A DNA stretch of 64,000 nucleotides, from contig JBAIZL010000005.1 of NCBI GenBank assembly GCA_036971475.1, positions 232,577,369 to 232,641,368 on the forward strand, given 5' to 3'. The notes beneath the pieces were generated by a model, which searched no databases, was not told the origin of the DNA, and saw only the letters and a list, made by a program, of their open reading frames with translations. Below are positions 12,701-24,100 of this stretch, piece after piece. This DNA is from Prosapia bicincta (taxonomy: Eukaryota > Arthropoda > Insecta > Hemiptera > Cercopidae). The position numbers were made by a program, and so were the translations under genes. Each line of letters begins with the position of its first letter. The first letter of the stretch is position 1.

Positions 12701-15363
12701 CTTATATTATGATATGGGTAGTGTCATTTATTTCAACATAGATTTATAATACAAGGAGGTTTAATCTATTTGTGTTTTAATTTATAAGTTTGTTCCAGAA
12801 AAATCATTTCTGTTATGTAGAATTACCAATTTTATAGTTCTGTATATCCTCTGCCAACGATGTAGATTGTTAAAATATATTAACAATAAGCAGTTTTTTA
12901 TACTGATATTCTCAGATATTCAGAGCTAATTAATTATTTACACTAACATTATAAGACTCATTGTATGACACTGCCAATGTAGTACAACTATTGGTGTACA
13001 ATTGAGGTACATCTGCTGAATTTTAGTTTAGTTAAATCTTCATTTAGTTGTTAAAATGTTATATTTTCTTAAATCACTTTTACATTATTTTATGACTATC
13101 CAAATTTACACTGATGAAGATCACCACAGAGCTATCGAAAATGTTATGTCTCTGTTAGTTTTTACAAATTTACAAAATTTAAAGTTCAGATGGTCATAAA
13201 CTAATGTAAAAATGATTAATTAAGATTTACCCAATGTAATGGACTACAAAATTCAAGATTTATATTTTTATATGTTAAAGATTTTTTTACTTATGAAGCA
13301 AGTTTTTGGTGTTGACAATAATTAAAGAATTTACACATAAAATTTGATGAGCAAATGTTAATTTGTTTGACGTTTATTTCAGTTTAGGACTATAAATTTG
13401 TGGATGAAATATGATCCTGCCCATTAGTTCATTAAGAACCCATTAATACTATTAAAGAGAACAGAACTTTTATGATTGTATAAGTTTATTAGGTCACTCC
13501 CGTTATTACTACAAATTTACATTACCAAATATAGGAATATTATTTTAACATTACCAAAAACCAGACCTTTCTTCAGAATTCTTGGAAAAGAAAATCTCTC
13601 AATATATAAAAAATATGTATTCAATTTAAAACAACAGGTCTGATGATATATTAATATCATATTTAGTTTTGTCATCAACTCTAATTTAAAACAGATATTT
13701 TTAACAAGTTTGAAAATTTGTCCAAATCAACACACTTTTAATAAGTCTTCAAGTTTATTGACAGTTACATGAATATTTGAATAGTGACTCAATAGTAAAA
13801 TAATGTTTGTATATCTGAAGAAACCTTTAGCGAACTGCAAAATAGATTGTAGTAAAACTTTCTTGGAAATAAAGCTAATATACAGCTATAATCATCAAAT
13901 TTTAGTTAAAATTATAAAAATTAACCTATAAAAATCAATGTTGCATTGAATAATTTGTTTACACTGTGAGGAGGACATAAGAAAAATGACAATTCCAGAG
14001 AAGATGGCATAGCTAAGAATGGCTTTTCCTGTGTTTTTATAATTACTCAAGGTATTTTTATAGATCTAACAAAACTTTATAATTGGAATTGTTTTTATTA
14101 TTTTATTGATGGGTAGTCAATAATTTCTAACATTCTGCATAGATTTCTTATAAAAATATTCATATCTCACATGAATATGAAAATCATTTTTTTGTTTAAG
14201 TTAAACAGACATTCATAACATATTTTCTACTATAATGATACCGTATTTTCATCAACTACTGGGTTCAATTTTTATTTTATAGGGAATTTATTATCAAATT
14301 TTCCCCACTCCATTATTTATAACAAACACAAAAGTTTATTTGGTATTATTTTAAAGTAAATAAGGATCTTTTTGTAATGTAGAACACTAAAATTATCTCC
14401 AGCTAAAGTTGTGTAAGTAAAGTGTTTTTAAAAAACACCACTTATTTTATTCATGAAAGACAAAATATTTTTTGAAACCTTTGTAAAAACTCAGAAATAT
14501 CTTGAATTTGTAGTTTTTTAAGGTTATGAATATTGCTCTACAATTGATCAAAAATTGAGACATTTGTGCCTTATGAGAAACTAAGTAGAAACTAAATGTG
14601 ATAGTTTTGTTGAGATTTAATTGAACTGGACTTGAAATGGACTCGTAAAATATGTATTGATCATCATTTTATATTATCTATTAATGTAAGAATATATTAT
14701 TATAAAAAATGAAGATGATATTCTGAGTTTCAATACCTCAACTTACAGAGGAGAATGTTATGACTTTGAATCTCTAATTTTAACTTTAATTTTTAAAAAC
14801 AAGAATATTTTAAAGATTTGATTTTTTGTGAGTTTCAAAGTAAAAAAAATATTAAGCTTTGATGGAAACATGATAAATTATCTAGTACTAAGATAGGAAA
14901 ATAACCTTCCATGCTACTGGAACATGCTAAAAAAACCATTACTCACTGACTTTCTATAGGGCCCATAAAGAAATATCTACTTTATACAGATGTGAAATAC
15001 TGTGTTTGCAATTTACATACTTTATGAAATATGTATAAATTTATTTTCAAATTTTAAAACATTTTACGACAATGACTGTTACAGAAAAGATGTTAGGTTG
15101 CCAGTACAATTACAGCGTGCAATGGCAGCAGAAGCAGAGGCTGCTCGAGAAGCTAAAGCTAAGGTAAAACTGTACGGGCAACAACTGAGTTCTTGTTCCA
15201 CAAATGGCATACTAAAGATTTTAAAATCATAAACTATTTTGAAATTTTACTTTTAACATATTTGAGCAGTAAAAGTAGTGAGACTGTTTCTTTCAGGGGT
15301 GAAATAAGGAAGGCATTGTGGAAAATGTATATATTTGTGTTTATAATAATATATATATTACAT

Positions 15364-15415
<52 letters not shown>

Positions 15416-15559
15416 TGTGTGTGTGTGTGTATGTGTGTGTGTATGACTGTTCTCAGATAGTCAGTTGTTGTTACATAATTTAAGAGTTTCTTCATATATA
15501 TTAAAAGTACTGTTTTAATCTTTTACAAAATATTCAGAATATTACATGTTTACTTCAGT

Positions 15560-15627
<68 letters not shown>

Positions 15628-16082
15628 TGTATCTGTTAATGTTTCCCTTGGAAAGATTTTATGTAAGGAGTCAATTGTTTTTTAAGATAATATATCCTAA
15701 TATGTTTTTCTACAGGTAATAGCCGCTGAAGGAGAACAAAAAGCTTCTAGGGCACTGAAAGAAGCTTCAGATGTCATTGGTACCTCTTCAGCAGCTTTGC
15801 AGCTTCGTTATCTTCAGGTAATATTTATTCTTAGATATGTTTTAACAGACATCTAAGTATATTTTATTTTATGATCAACTAGCTGTAAGTAAAACTATAT
15901 TAATTAATCCTAACTATATTAATTTTCATATCTATTTTATTACTTTCATTGAAAATGTTTATGAACATTTCAAAATGTTACAGACTTTGAACACAATATC
16001 TGCTGAGAAAAATTCAACAATTATATTTCCAATACCAATTGATATGGTGACTTATTTCATGAAGGCGAAACAGGCTTCATAG
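4628..16082 (+). CDS. stomatin/MEC-2-like band 7 (SPFH) protein, 3' five exons (partial gene)
   Basis: Five exons (4628-4831, 12485-12540, 15085-15163, 15716-15817, 15984-16082) join in frame (phases 0, 2, 0, 0) with GT-AG boundaries to give 179 residues and a TAG stop. The product starts VLTKDSVTVSVDAVVYYRV, runs through HHSTRLLAQTTLRNVLGT, GIKVERVEIKDVRLP and AMAAEAEAAREAKAKV, and ends FPIPIDMVTYFMKAK plus QAS. This is the SPFH/band 7 core and C-terminal oligomerisation helix of stomatins, membrane-inner-leaflet scaffold proteins that bind cholesterol and modulate ion channels (MEC-2 in touch receptors). The N-terminal cytosolic segment and membrane hairpin are missing and must lie in upstream exons, probably outside the window. 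The C-terminus is short, unlike long MEC-2 isoforms. Stomatin versus MEC-2 subtype cannot be decided without the N-terminus. Confidence 0.93.
4832..8060 (+). other. stomatin intron, AT-rich; (TA)n at 6641-6699
   Basis: Intronic DNA with no recognisable gene. It contains a (TA)n microsatellite of about 59 bp at 6641-6699. Short open frames here (for example around 4764-5109 and 6194-7357) have no recognisable domain. Confidence 0.55.
8081..8258. mobile_element. hairpin retroposon family A, copy 1 (core deleted)
   Basis: A 38-nt unique head (starts AAATCTTGTTGCTGTTCATG) is followed by inverted arms of about 68 nt that start CTTATTACACTTTT and meet at a short loop near 8187-8192. Flanks 8066-8080 and 8259-8273 match at 14 of 15 positions (ATTAG[T/A]AAAACATCA) and look like a target-site duplication. 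The same head and arms occur at 27895-28139, so this is a repeat family and not a chance palindrome. Compared with that copy, the inner 33 nt of each arm are missing. No protein is encoded. A 15-bp duplication suggests target-primed insertion, which is my inference. Confidence 0.75.
8840..9090 (-). pseudogene. mariner-family transposase relic
   Basis: On the minus strand the decayed frames read SIILHHYNARSHKSA (family: IILHHDNARSHTSA, containing the second catalytic D, here Y), then EMIGHLPYCPDLSPNNIFCF (family: GHPPYSPDLAPNDFFLF, containing the third D, here N) and FSTPE, AVDAFKTHVLELPQ. Order and spacing match the C-terminal half of mariner transposases. Stops and lost catalytic residues show it is dead. 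Terminal inverted repeats were not found. It lies in the stomatin intron. Confidence 0.8.
9100..9980. other. no recognised gene
   Basis: AT-rich stomatin intron between the mariner relic and the Penelope-like fragment. Two short open frames (9171-9392, 9546-9761) have no recognisable features. Confidence 0.45.
9985..10665 (-). mobile_element. Penelope-like element, 3' part with intact GIY-YIG endonuclease domain (family B)
   Basis: A minus-strand frame without stops runs from about 10662 to the TAA at 10098. It lacks any ATG, so it is a 5'-truncated piece. It encodes GVYKLTCSSCPSFYIGQTGR then SFYTRYQEH, the GIY-YIG nuclease core with its zinc-like Cys pair and catalytic Arg, and further on TTEQYEIY with the conserved Glu. 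Penelope-like elements (PLEs) couple an RT to this nuclease; the RT part is absent. Downstream of the stop (10097-9985) lies a GT-poor, non-coding 3' region that ends in a hammerhead-like motif. A second fragment of the same 3' region lies at 27365-27500. Confidence 0.9.
10005..10046 (-). ncRNA. hammerhead ribozyme relic of PLE family B
   Basis: Minus strand, in order: TGAG (stem I), TTGACAA (core, expected CUGANGA, two transitions), A, GGGA-cacatc-TCCC (stem II), GAAA (core), stem III ATGG/CCGT, C (cleavage position), CTCA (stem I, pairs perfectly with TGAG). The mutated core should make it inactive. The arrangement is that of a type I hammerhead with a very short palindromic stem III, as known for PLEs. 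Confidence 0.75.
10666..11340. other. no recognised gene
   Basis: AT-rich stomatin intron. Open frames at 10609-10815 (+) and 11005-11214 (-) have no recognisable features; the first overlaps the Penelope fragment antisense. Confidence 0.45.
11341..11755. repeat. minisatellite, about six tandem units of 66-70 bp
   Basis: Six head-to-tail units start near 11345, 11413, 11480, 11548, 11619 and 11687. Each reads roughly ATTACTTGGATTGTGCAAAG, then TATAACTCTGAAGTATAAGG, then TAACTTTTTTAAAACAATTC and ATACATAAG. Units differ at several positions and in the length of the T-run. The short minus-strand open frame across 11211-11540 (CIIQEILF..., CTIQVIL) is a by-product of the repeat. It lies in the stomatin intron. 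Confidence 0.85.
11756..13060 (+). other. stomatin introns, no other gene
   Basis: Apart from exon b (12485-12540), nothing recognisable is seen here. Confidence 0.45.
12485..12540 (+). CDS. stomatin-like gene, exon b
   Basis: Fifty-six bases between acceptor TTGCAG and donor GTAAGT, encoding MALDDATESWGIKVERVE and the first two bases of an Ile codon. It is too short to stand out as an open frame but is fixed by family identity (LDEATDPWGIKVERVEI in relatives) and by exact phase with its neighbours. The intron before it is 7.65 kb. Confidence 0.93.
13069..13221. repeat. short inverted-repeat element around a hammerhead-like motif
   Basis: Arms at about 13069-13100 and 13190-13221 are inverted copies (AATCACTTTTACATTATTTT, then ATGACTATCC, against its complement with a few changes). 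Between them is a hammerhead-like segment (13106-13151). This looks like a small retroposed Penelope-type tail with inverted flanks. No coding capacity. Confidence 0.5.
13106..13151 (+). ncRNA. hammerhead ribozyme relic of PLE family C
   Basis: Plus strand: TTACA (stem I, only ACA pairs), CTGATGA (perfect core), weak stem II with GAT...ATC, GAAA (perfect core), AATGTT (short stem III, expected AACGTT), A (cleavage position), TGTCT (stem I). It aligns base for base with the motif at 31539-31584 (minus), which ends a Penelope-like fragment, so both belong to one family. The weak stem II and mutated stem III suggest it is inactive. Confidence 0.65.
13222..15084 (+). other. stomatin intron, no recognised gene
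   Basis: AT-rich. I see no open frame with a recognisable domain and no clear repeat. Confidence 0.45.
15085..15163 (+). CDS. stomatin-like gene, exon c
   Basis: Seventy-nine bases between TTACAG and GTAAAA. It completes the Ile codon and reads KDVRLPVQLQRAMAAEAEA then AREAKAK, the start of the alanine/glutamate-rich helix conserved in stomatins. Confidence 0.93.
15368..15440. repeat. (GT)n microsatellite
   Basis: Nearly pure GT dinucleotide run in the intron between stomatin exons c and d. It generates a poly-Cys/Val open frame that is not a gene. Confidence 0.95.
15561..15625. repeat. (TA)n microsatellite
   Basis: Pure TA dinucleotide run in the intron between stomatin exons c and d, about 120 bp downstream of the GT run. 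Confidence 0.95.
15716..15817 (+). CDS. stomatin-like gene, exon d
   Basis: Thirty-four codons in phase 0 between CTACAG and GTAATA: VIAAEGEQKASRALKEASDV followed by IGTSSAALQLRYLQ. This is the C-terminal coiled-coil/oligomerisation region of the SPFH family. Confidence 0.93.
15984..16082 (+). CDS. stomatin-like gene, last coding exon
   Basis: Acceptor TTACAG, then TLNTISAEKNSTIIFPIPID and MVTYFMKAKQAS followed by TAG at 16080-16082. The SAEKNSTIIFP motif is a hallmark of stomatins. The following sequence (16083 onward) is presumed 3' UTR; I could not place the polyadenylation site with confidence. Confidence 0.92.
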   Translation, partial: TLNTISAEKNSTIIFPIPIDMVTYFMKAKQAS

Positions 16083-17890
16083 TGCCAGCAGGAAACAGCA
16101 GACTGTGCTGAGTTCACCAACAGCCAAGCACTCAAATTCTACAATTTGGGGCTTTGGTTCCTTGCTTTCAATTCATCATTTCAGTCTTGTTGTCGCACGG
16201 CCTTTCAGTCGTATCCACCGAGGCATTCTTCTGTTTGGTAAAATATATTTTTAGAGATCAGTAAGATAATAAATGGAAACAGGAGTAGCATAACTATTCT
16301 TGCATAGTTGAACCAAAGATGAAAACATATCAAGAATAATGCATACTGTTCCTCACTGATACCTGGGTATGGTTATAACACAATCCTGAATTTCACTCCT
16401 TATTCAAACCAATGTACACGTATTTTGTTACTTATTTCAAAACATTGGTTAAATTTACCCGTTTGCAAGTAAATTAAGCAAGTAAATAACTTAGCTTACC
16501 AGTATGCTTTTCTGTGCTGAAATACCAGAAGTAATTGCAGCATGAATATAGATGCAACAAAAAAATTATTACACACACATTTTTATAAAATATTTTCAAA
16601 AAGTAATGATGAAATACAAATATTCATAAATGGTTTTTTTACTGATTGTCCATCCTGTGTACTGTAGTTAAGTTACTTTGTACTGCATTCTATTTAATGA
16701 TTGGACATATATTTCTCACCATTAACTGGAAAAGTTTGAATTTAGTTTTGTCAATTTAGGGAACAAGTAAAAGACAATTCCTCGGACAATTTTCTTTGTA
16801 ACACACCGATACTGCCTGTTCCACTGCTATTTGATCTGTAAATGTGTTATGAAAAACAAAATTTACCTATTATAAGTAGTGTTAAAATGAAGTTGTTTTG
16901 ACCTACAAGCTTCATACCAGCAGATATATATCAGAGTGAGCAAACAAAATAAAACTTCAGAAGAAAACTCTTCTTCTTCGGACAATTCTACTACCAAATG
17001 TTTGAACCCATTATTACAATACAATTTGAGTTCCAGTTGCATAAAAACAGTCAGATCTACTTTTTATCCAAGCCAATCACTTGATCTCTATGCCATGACG
17101 TGTTGTTGGATAATTTTCCTCTTTCCTGACATTTACCCTCTATTATCAACTGAAAGAGAGCGTATTTGGGTACTGTGTTAAAATGACCCAAATATTCAAG
17201 TTTTTTTAGATGGTTCAAGACTTTACATTCTAATTATTATGGTTGTCCCTTATGGTTGGAATAACTTTTTTTTGAAACCTAATATCATGGCTTTTACAAA
17301 AATGTATTTAATTATTTTCTTAAAACTTAGTAAGATAAAACCTTCTTAACCAAACTAATCAGTTTGGTAGTTCAAGTGATACAATTCCCTCATCTGGCAC
17401 TAGAGACAAGCCATCCTTTTGTTTAACATTGGATCTATCCATACCTTTGTCTAGCATTAAAGACTAACCACCTACTTGCCTGCCGTGAGAGACAAACCAT
17501 CTCCTTGTTTCTGACTCAGAATTATTTGCTGAACTTTGTACCTGAACGTTGAAATTCCACTTTAAGCACTGTTGGTTAAAGTCAATTCTCCAGGCTATGA
17601 GTTTAATGATTTTACATTTTTTATTTTCTAGGAACATATTAAGTACAGTTTTCATATGCTGAATATCTATATTAAAACCATTGAATTGTACGTTTCTCTG
17701 AAATCAAAAAATGAAGTACATAAAATTTAATATAAATGTATGTTTATTTATATATAAAGAGAGAGAGGAGACTTACTAGGAGGTTTTGTATTTGTTACCT
17801 TCAAATCTCGCCTTTCCCTTAAATCAGTAATATAAATATTTCAAGGTTTTTAATAATTTTTTTTTTATAAATACTAATATGAAAAGAATA
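16083..17890 (+). other. stomatin 3' UTR / intergenic, no recognised gene
   Basis: Presumed 3' UTR followed by AT-rich DNA. Open frames at 16936-17181 (+) and 17464-17655 (-) show no recognisable domain. Confidence 0.4.
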
Positions 17891-17891
17891 T

Positions 17892-18175
17892 TAACCTACA
17901 GAACCTAGATGCCTGGACAAATTGAAAAAGGTGCCAAACATCTGAAATAAGAACAAGAGCAGATATTCCATAGGTGTCTTTTTTATCATTGAAGAAATAT
18001 GTTTCACGCAAAATATAACATTACACTATATGCTCACTGTGCAATATTAATGTTGTATCATGTAGTAAATTCATCAGTGACACAAAAGACGCCATATCAT
18101 TGTCTTTTGTTCTTATTTCAGATATCTGATCACATTTTTCATTTATTCAGGCATCTAGATTCTGTATGTTAACAT
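17892..18175. repeat. long palindromic MITE-like element
   Basis: The left arm (17892-18035) and right arm (18036-18175) are inverted copies over nearly their whole length. The outer part reads TTAACnTACAGAAnCTAGAT then GCCTG in both, followed by ATCTGAAATAAGAACAA; the centre includes a near-perfect palindrome around 18025-18055. There are numerous mismatches, so it is fairly old. No coding capacity. I could not define a target-site duplication, so the superfamily is unknown. Confidence 0.7.
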
Positions 18176-21100
18176 TATTTCCATCTTAATACTTGTAATG
18201 GATAACTCTTAAAAATATTCAATACTCTTGAAAATTCACTTAATAATTGTTAACTAATAGCCTATTGTTTTGTTTTCATCTTAAGTTCATTTTCTAATTC
18301 ATGATTTTTACTATATCAGTCTAGCTATTCACTATTTAATTCTGGAAATTTAGCTATTCACTAGTAACTATTTAAATTTGGCCATTTTTTTCACTGAATT
18401 ATCATAGACTATATTATTTGTCAATTTTTAAAAATAATTTCCCTTAAATTTTATAAAATAATTTACTTTCTTGAATCCCCAAAAAGTTATGCTACTTCAT
18501 AGTTTTCAAACCAACATAAAGTTATTTAATTAATTCTAAATAAGTATGTTACTAAATTTTCAAATTATTGTAAACATTGCCATAAAAAGAAAGAGACTGA
18601 ACTGAAAAAGGTTGAAAATAATTTTAGTAAAAATCTTTTCAAGTTTATAAAAATGAGCCATGTTTCAGTAAAACAATCTAGTATATTTGATTGAATGCAA
18701 AATCTACACTAATAGGTGTCTACAACTGCTCCAAATTAAAAGCTGTAAAAGTTCTTTTTCTAATATTTTATTTTTATATAATTTTCTACATTTAGTTCAA
18801 AAATGTTGTTTACCAGACGAACATTTACTAGAATTAATTGTCCATTCTTGTTTAGCAATGAAAAACTATTTTTTTTCTACAAAAAGAAACAAGGCAATGT
18901 TAGACTATATTTAATTTTGCATTTACTTTACAACAATTTTTAAAATGAACAACAAATTAAAATAAAAATAGACTTTAAAACATTCCTTGTGTGTAAATAT
19001 CTTTGGTCTAATCATCTCCAAAATAAAAAGGTGAATTATCAATCTATGTTTTTTTTTATTAAATTAAAGTTTGATGGAAAAATTATTGACAATTTAACAA
19101 AATTATTTTGGTAATAAATAAAATAGAAAAAGAATGAAATTTAAATGTTAACCTTAAAAAAGTATTTACCATATATGTATTTATATAAAACTGTTACCAT
19201 ATGCCATATAATATACAGGTATATAATGCATTATGCCAAATCTATAACATTGTATATTATATAAAAAATTATTCTATTTATTGCTTTACATATTGATGTC
19301 TTATATTGGTGTTGTGAATTAAATGTTTTATGAAGTTTGACATTAATAAATAACTGTACACTTATTTTCGTGTTTAACTATAAATATATAATATCCAAAG
19401 ACAATCGTTAATGTTTACTAGCACTTGCAATATTCACATGAATATATTTTATAAAAATTATAAAGTACAGTGTTATATTGTATGTATCATAAGCATAATT
19501 TTTTCTTACTTTAAGAAAGTCAAGTATTTGTATGTAAATAAGTATTTATAATACAATTTTTTAAATCAATATCTTAAGCATAGTTTTGTTAATTTAATTT
19601 GTTGAAGTATTTATTTATATAAATATTTTGCTTACACATTGAAAGGCAGTATAATATAATATGTCTATAATTATCTTATATTTATTTACAGTCAATAGGA
19701 GCACAATTTTTTCTTTCTATTTTTTTAGTAGCTATTTTTGAACATTTTTTATACTTATATCGACATTGTTAATTTACTAATGTTATCTATTTAGGATTAA
19801 CCTGTCATTATTGCAGTAAAATGTTCATTGTATTGATGGTACACAAGTAGGTTGTTCAGTACATTCTGGTCAGTAATTATTAAATTAATTTTTTCTTTTT
19901 AACATTTGTTGATTCCTTTTTTGTAAAAAATAGTGAGTACTGATATCGTTTGCCTTTTCTCAACAAAGTCTTCTTCTCTTTAGTTTACAAATTTTGGACG
20001 TCTTATAAGCCAGTAAACAAAAATTTCATATTTTTGGAGATGTCAAGGAAAAATCTCTAAAAACTACATCTATACTTATGTAGGTTACTTTTAAACTACT
20101 TCCATATGAGGGTTACATATAATTTTACATATTAAAAGCATAATGCCAATCATGTAATATCGTCATGTACCATATCATGATTGATATGGAAGTGTTTATT
20201 TCATCAGTCAGGCAACTGACTCTTGCAAAATCTAAGTTCCAGACACTAAAATCATTACAAAAATGAAATTACTGCAAAATAAATTGTGAAAGAAGCACAT
20301 TTTTGTGTCTGGACTGTGTAAATAAAACAAACAAATCTTCACAAAATTTTTCATAGTTACAATTTCATAACTTTTTTCTTTTAATGCACCAAACATAACT
20401 CTTGATGCACTCCAATTTTTAAAAAAAATTTCTATTTTTGATTATGTGCTTCAGTCTCCATCTGTTGTTGGAGACAAACTCATTAGCAAATTTCTGAATT
20501 GACCTTCCATTCTTCATTCTCTAAATTGCTTAATTTTTTTCCATTGATTTTACTTTTTTTCCAAAACTTTTTCTTTCTGTCACCATTACAGATTTGTGTA
20601 AATTTTAACTTGACACGATTTTAAACTCACTGCAGGAAGTTAGGAAGTTGTGCAATTGTGTGTTTGAAAAAGTGGCTAGTGACAGGTATGAGCCATAGAA
20701 TAGTGATATAGTTCACTGTACAGTTAACGAGTAAATAGCTTTATAAGATTTCACAGTAATAAAAACTAGCTATATTTATGTTCACAACTTTCAGCTCTTA
20801 ATGCCTATAAATGTGTGTTTTTTTGTTTAATTTTTTTTTCCAGCGAAACCTCAGAGATAACACAATGTTAGATAGGTAAAAGTCAAATACCTATCTATTA
20901 TTAGATAGATATCAAGAATCTATTGTTCAAAATTAATTTGAAATAATTATTCCAACTGTTGCATAAACAGTATTTTGGCAAATCAGAACATTACTTTTGT
21001 ACAATAAACATAATTTATTCTACATCTGATCACTTTTTTTAGCTTACTTATCTCCTTATTTTCTTGATTTGTTTAGTAAAACAGGAAAAGCATTCAATAC

Positions 21101-24100
21101 CATAAACCTGTTCTTTTCAAAGTAATTAACACTGAGAACTTTAAAATTTCTAGTAACGTTTGTTTGAACAGCAGAATTTTTACTTTTATAGTAACTATTT
21201 TTCTATTGAACTACATAATTCTGCTCACTCCTAAATTTTCTTAATTTCTTGTTTCTCACATCAACTATTTTGTAATGTAACAAGATAATCATTACAAAAA
21301 TTACTATCAGAAACAAACTGAAATAAACTAAGATCAACAGAGAGGGTACAATAGAAAACATATAGTTGAGGAATAGATAGAAAGTTAATTAATTCTATAG
21401 GCCTTAGCTTAAGGAAATAGTTCACTACATTCTTAGCATTATGTTTTCAGTTTTAAAAAAGTGCTACGAATCACAATAGTTAAACATATGATTTTTTTTA
21501 CTAATGGGAGTTTAATTTAATTTAAAATTGAATGTGGTCAGCTTATGACAGGTTAATGTGAAAATAAAACTTATAAAATGTAATTAATTACTAAAATAAC
21601 TTACTTATGTAATTATGTATCTAGCATATATTAATGTTGGAGTATTTTATTGTCTTGTATAATTTATCTTGGTGTACTTATTACTTAACGGGGCTAATCC
21701 TGTGATAACAGTGGAAATGGCTTTAAATCTTGAGAAATTTATGAAAGAATTGTGATGAGCATTTTAAGAGTTGCCTTGGGAACAACTAGAATAATTGTGT
21801 GAAGTTTTAATTATAAATAAAGTAAATATATTGTAAATAATAATGGCATAGATTAAACTTGTCTTTAAAATAGGTTTAACTTTATGTATGGATATTAAAA
21901 ACATATATCTGTTATATTGTGTTTATACTCATTTCTTATAGCTTGTGTGTATGTGTGTGTATGTTACTCTTACATTTCTTAACAATTTGAATGTTTTTTT
22001 TTAATTTTATTTTATACAACAACTATTTAAGAATGTTTTAATGATTTTAAACATCATTGTAAAATAATCTATAAAATAGAGTCACTGAAATAAAATTTAA
22101 TTAATTAAAAATAAGATCAAAACTTATTTGAGGTCTTGTTATAAATTAGCTGCAAGACTCTTTTAAAACGTAAAATACTTTAACACAAAAATGACATTTT
22201 CACTACCTTAGAAATAGTGGTCACTAACAAAGGCTTACTTTCTACATATAATAGACAAAAAGTACTTTGAAATTTACTGGTGAGTCATTTACGCTAAAGA
22301 ATCTTTTTAAATAGTGTTCAGAAATGTTTATAAAGAGTTTGAAAAACTCATGGGGAGGTTTTAGGCTTTGATCTAGTTCTTGCTACAACTTTTTTTCAGT
22401 TTAGCTTTTCTCGTCATTTTGTTTTTTTATTTTGAGGACCTTTACAATTCACTATTTTTTAGTTAAATTCAAGACTTAATTCAATAGACAACACTGCACA
22501 TAACTTCCAAGAACAACTACCAATTTGTGTCACACAGTGGTAAGCAATGCACCATTGTGAAACCACCTGCAGAAATGGCATGTCTCATTTAAATGTAAGA
22601 ACTGCAGTAAGTTAGAAAGTTTAAGTCATATAGTTAAATAATGAACATTCTTGAAGAAATTAAATTTCTTGAATAAATTTTGAATTTTAATATTAATTGT
22701 TTTTATTTTAGACCTAATTTTTAATTATTTATTTCTTTTGGGATTTGTTTTATTCGTTCGATTTTCTTAGAACTTAGTCGTATTTTTTCTTATTCTTATC
22801 TACTTTTTCTCCTAATATTATTTCAACTTTTTCAGACATTTCTTCTTGGATCCATCTGACCCAGGTTTTAGAGCATTGTAGAGCTTATATACTTGTATAA
22901 ACAAGTCTTTGATTGTTATTACTAAGTGTTTGTCAGTACCTTAAGTATTGAACTGAAAAATCAGTCAGAAAAATTCAATAAAAACGTCTAAAAAAAGTAC
23001 AAGTTTGTATTTACTACAAAATTTGGATTTTTTACAAAATCGCTAATGATTAACAGTATACATAAATTTATAATTTTTTACATTTTTCAGTTTTTCTATG
23101 TATTGAAAGCATGATATTCTCTCAATAATTCAAGATAATTCTAATAGACATAATTTTTTCATAAAAAGGTGTGTTAATGATAATCTAAACATTTAAATAT
23201 ATTTTTAATTCAGGTAGATCATTTGCAACCAAAATAACAAAAAACTTATTACCTTGAGTGTTTTTTTTATTTTGGTTTTTAAATATTAATAAGATTCATA
23301 AGTGTGTTTATAATTCTGAGTGTTTTTAAGAATGAATGTCAATTGATGAATTTGTTACTAAAAAAACTTTTTATTGGGCTATTAGTATAATTTCGTTTTC
23401 TGGTCACCTACACGACTTATTGAGTTCGAGATACGGGTTCTTGCCCAGCAATGTTAAAAATAGACTCAAAAACATGTAAAAATATTTAAAAGAGTTTATT
23501 CTTCTTAAATACATTTTTGTTTCTATTTCATTTGTCTATTAGTCAATAGGATGTTAATATAAGGTAGGTTATTTATAAAACTTATTAATTTTTGTATCAT
23601 CAGAATTATTGTAAATGTTCAATATTAAGTGTTTTTCATCAATTTGGCACGTGTGTTCCAGCACCTTAATAAAAGCAGTAAACATATTGTTGAAACTTTT
23701 GACTTTATTATCATTGATATATGACTATTATATTAATAACTGTAATGTAACTATATGATGTTTGTATTAAAAATTGATTGTTATTCTTTAACTAATTATT
23801 TCCCTATCCTAAAATAATTACAAAAAAATATATAATGCACAAAATAGTTTTCTTGTAGTAAAATTTGAATTTGAATGCCGTATACTCCAGTTAATCACAA
23901 ACCACAGGATGGCTGAGAAACCATTTTAAATATTAAAGGCAGAGACTGCTTTCTCTGCTGCATCATTAAAAGCAATTTATCTTTAGTTGGTTTAATTACA
24001 AGTAAGCTTATAGGATTTATGAAATAAAGGGTTAATCATTAGTACAAGGTACAATACAGGATACATTAGTGTACTCCTATTGACACTGAAACAAGTTTAA

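Noticed and set aside
13815..13840. CTGAAGA followed by a possible stem, resembling a hammerhead core
   Set aside because: The second core box reads GAAC, stem III and stem I are missing, and no element similarity surrounds it.
15193..15483. Open frame with poly-Cys/Val
   Set aside because: It is a read-through of the GT microsatellite.
23400..23460. Possible tRNA-derived SINE B box (GGGTTCTTGCCC)
   Set aside because: No A box, no tRNA-like fold and no tail; too weak to call.
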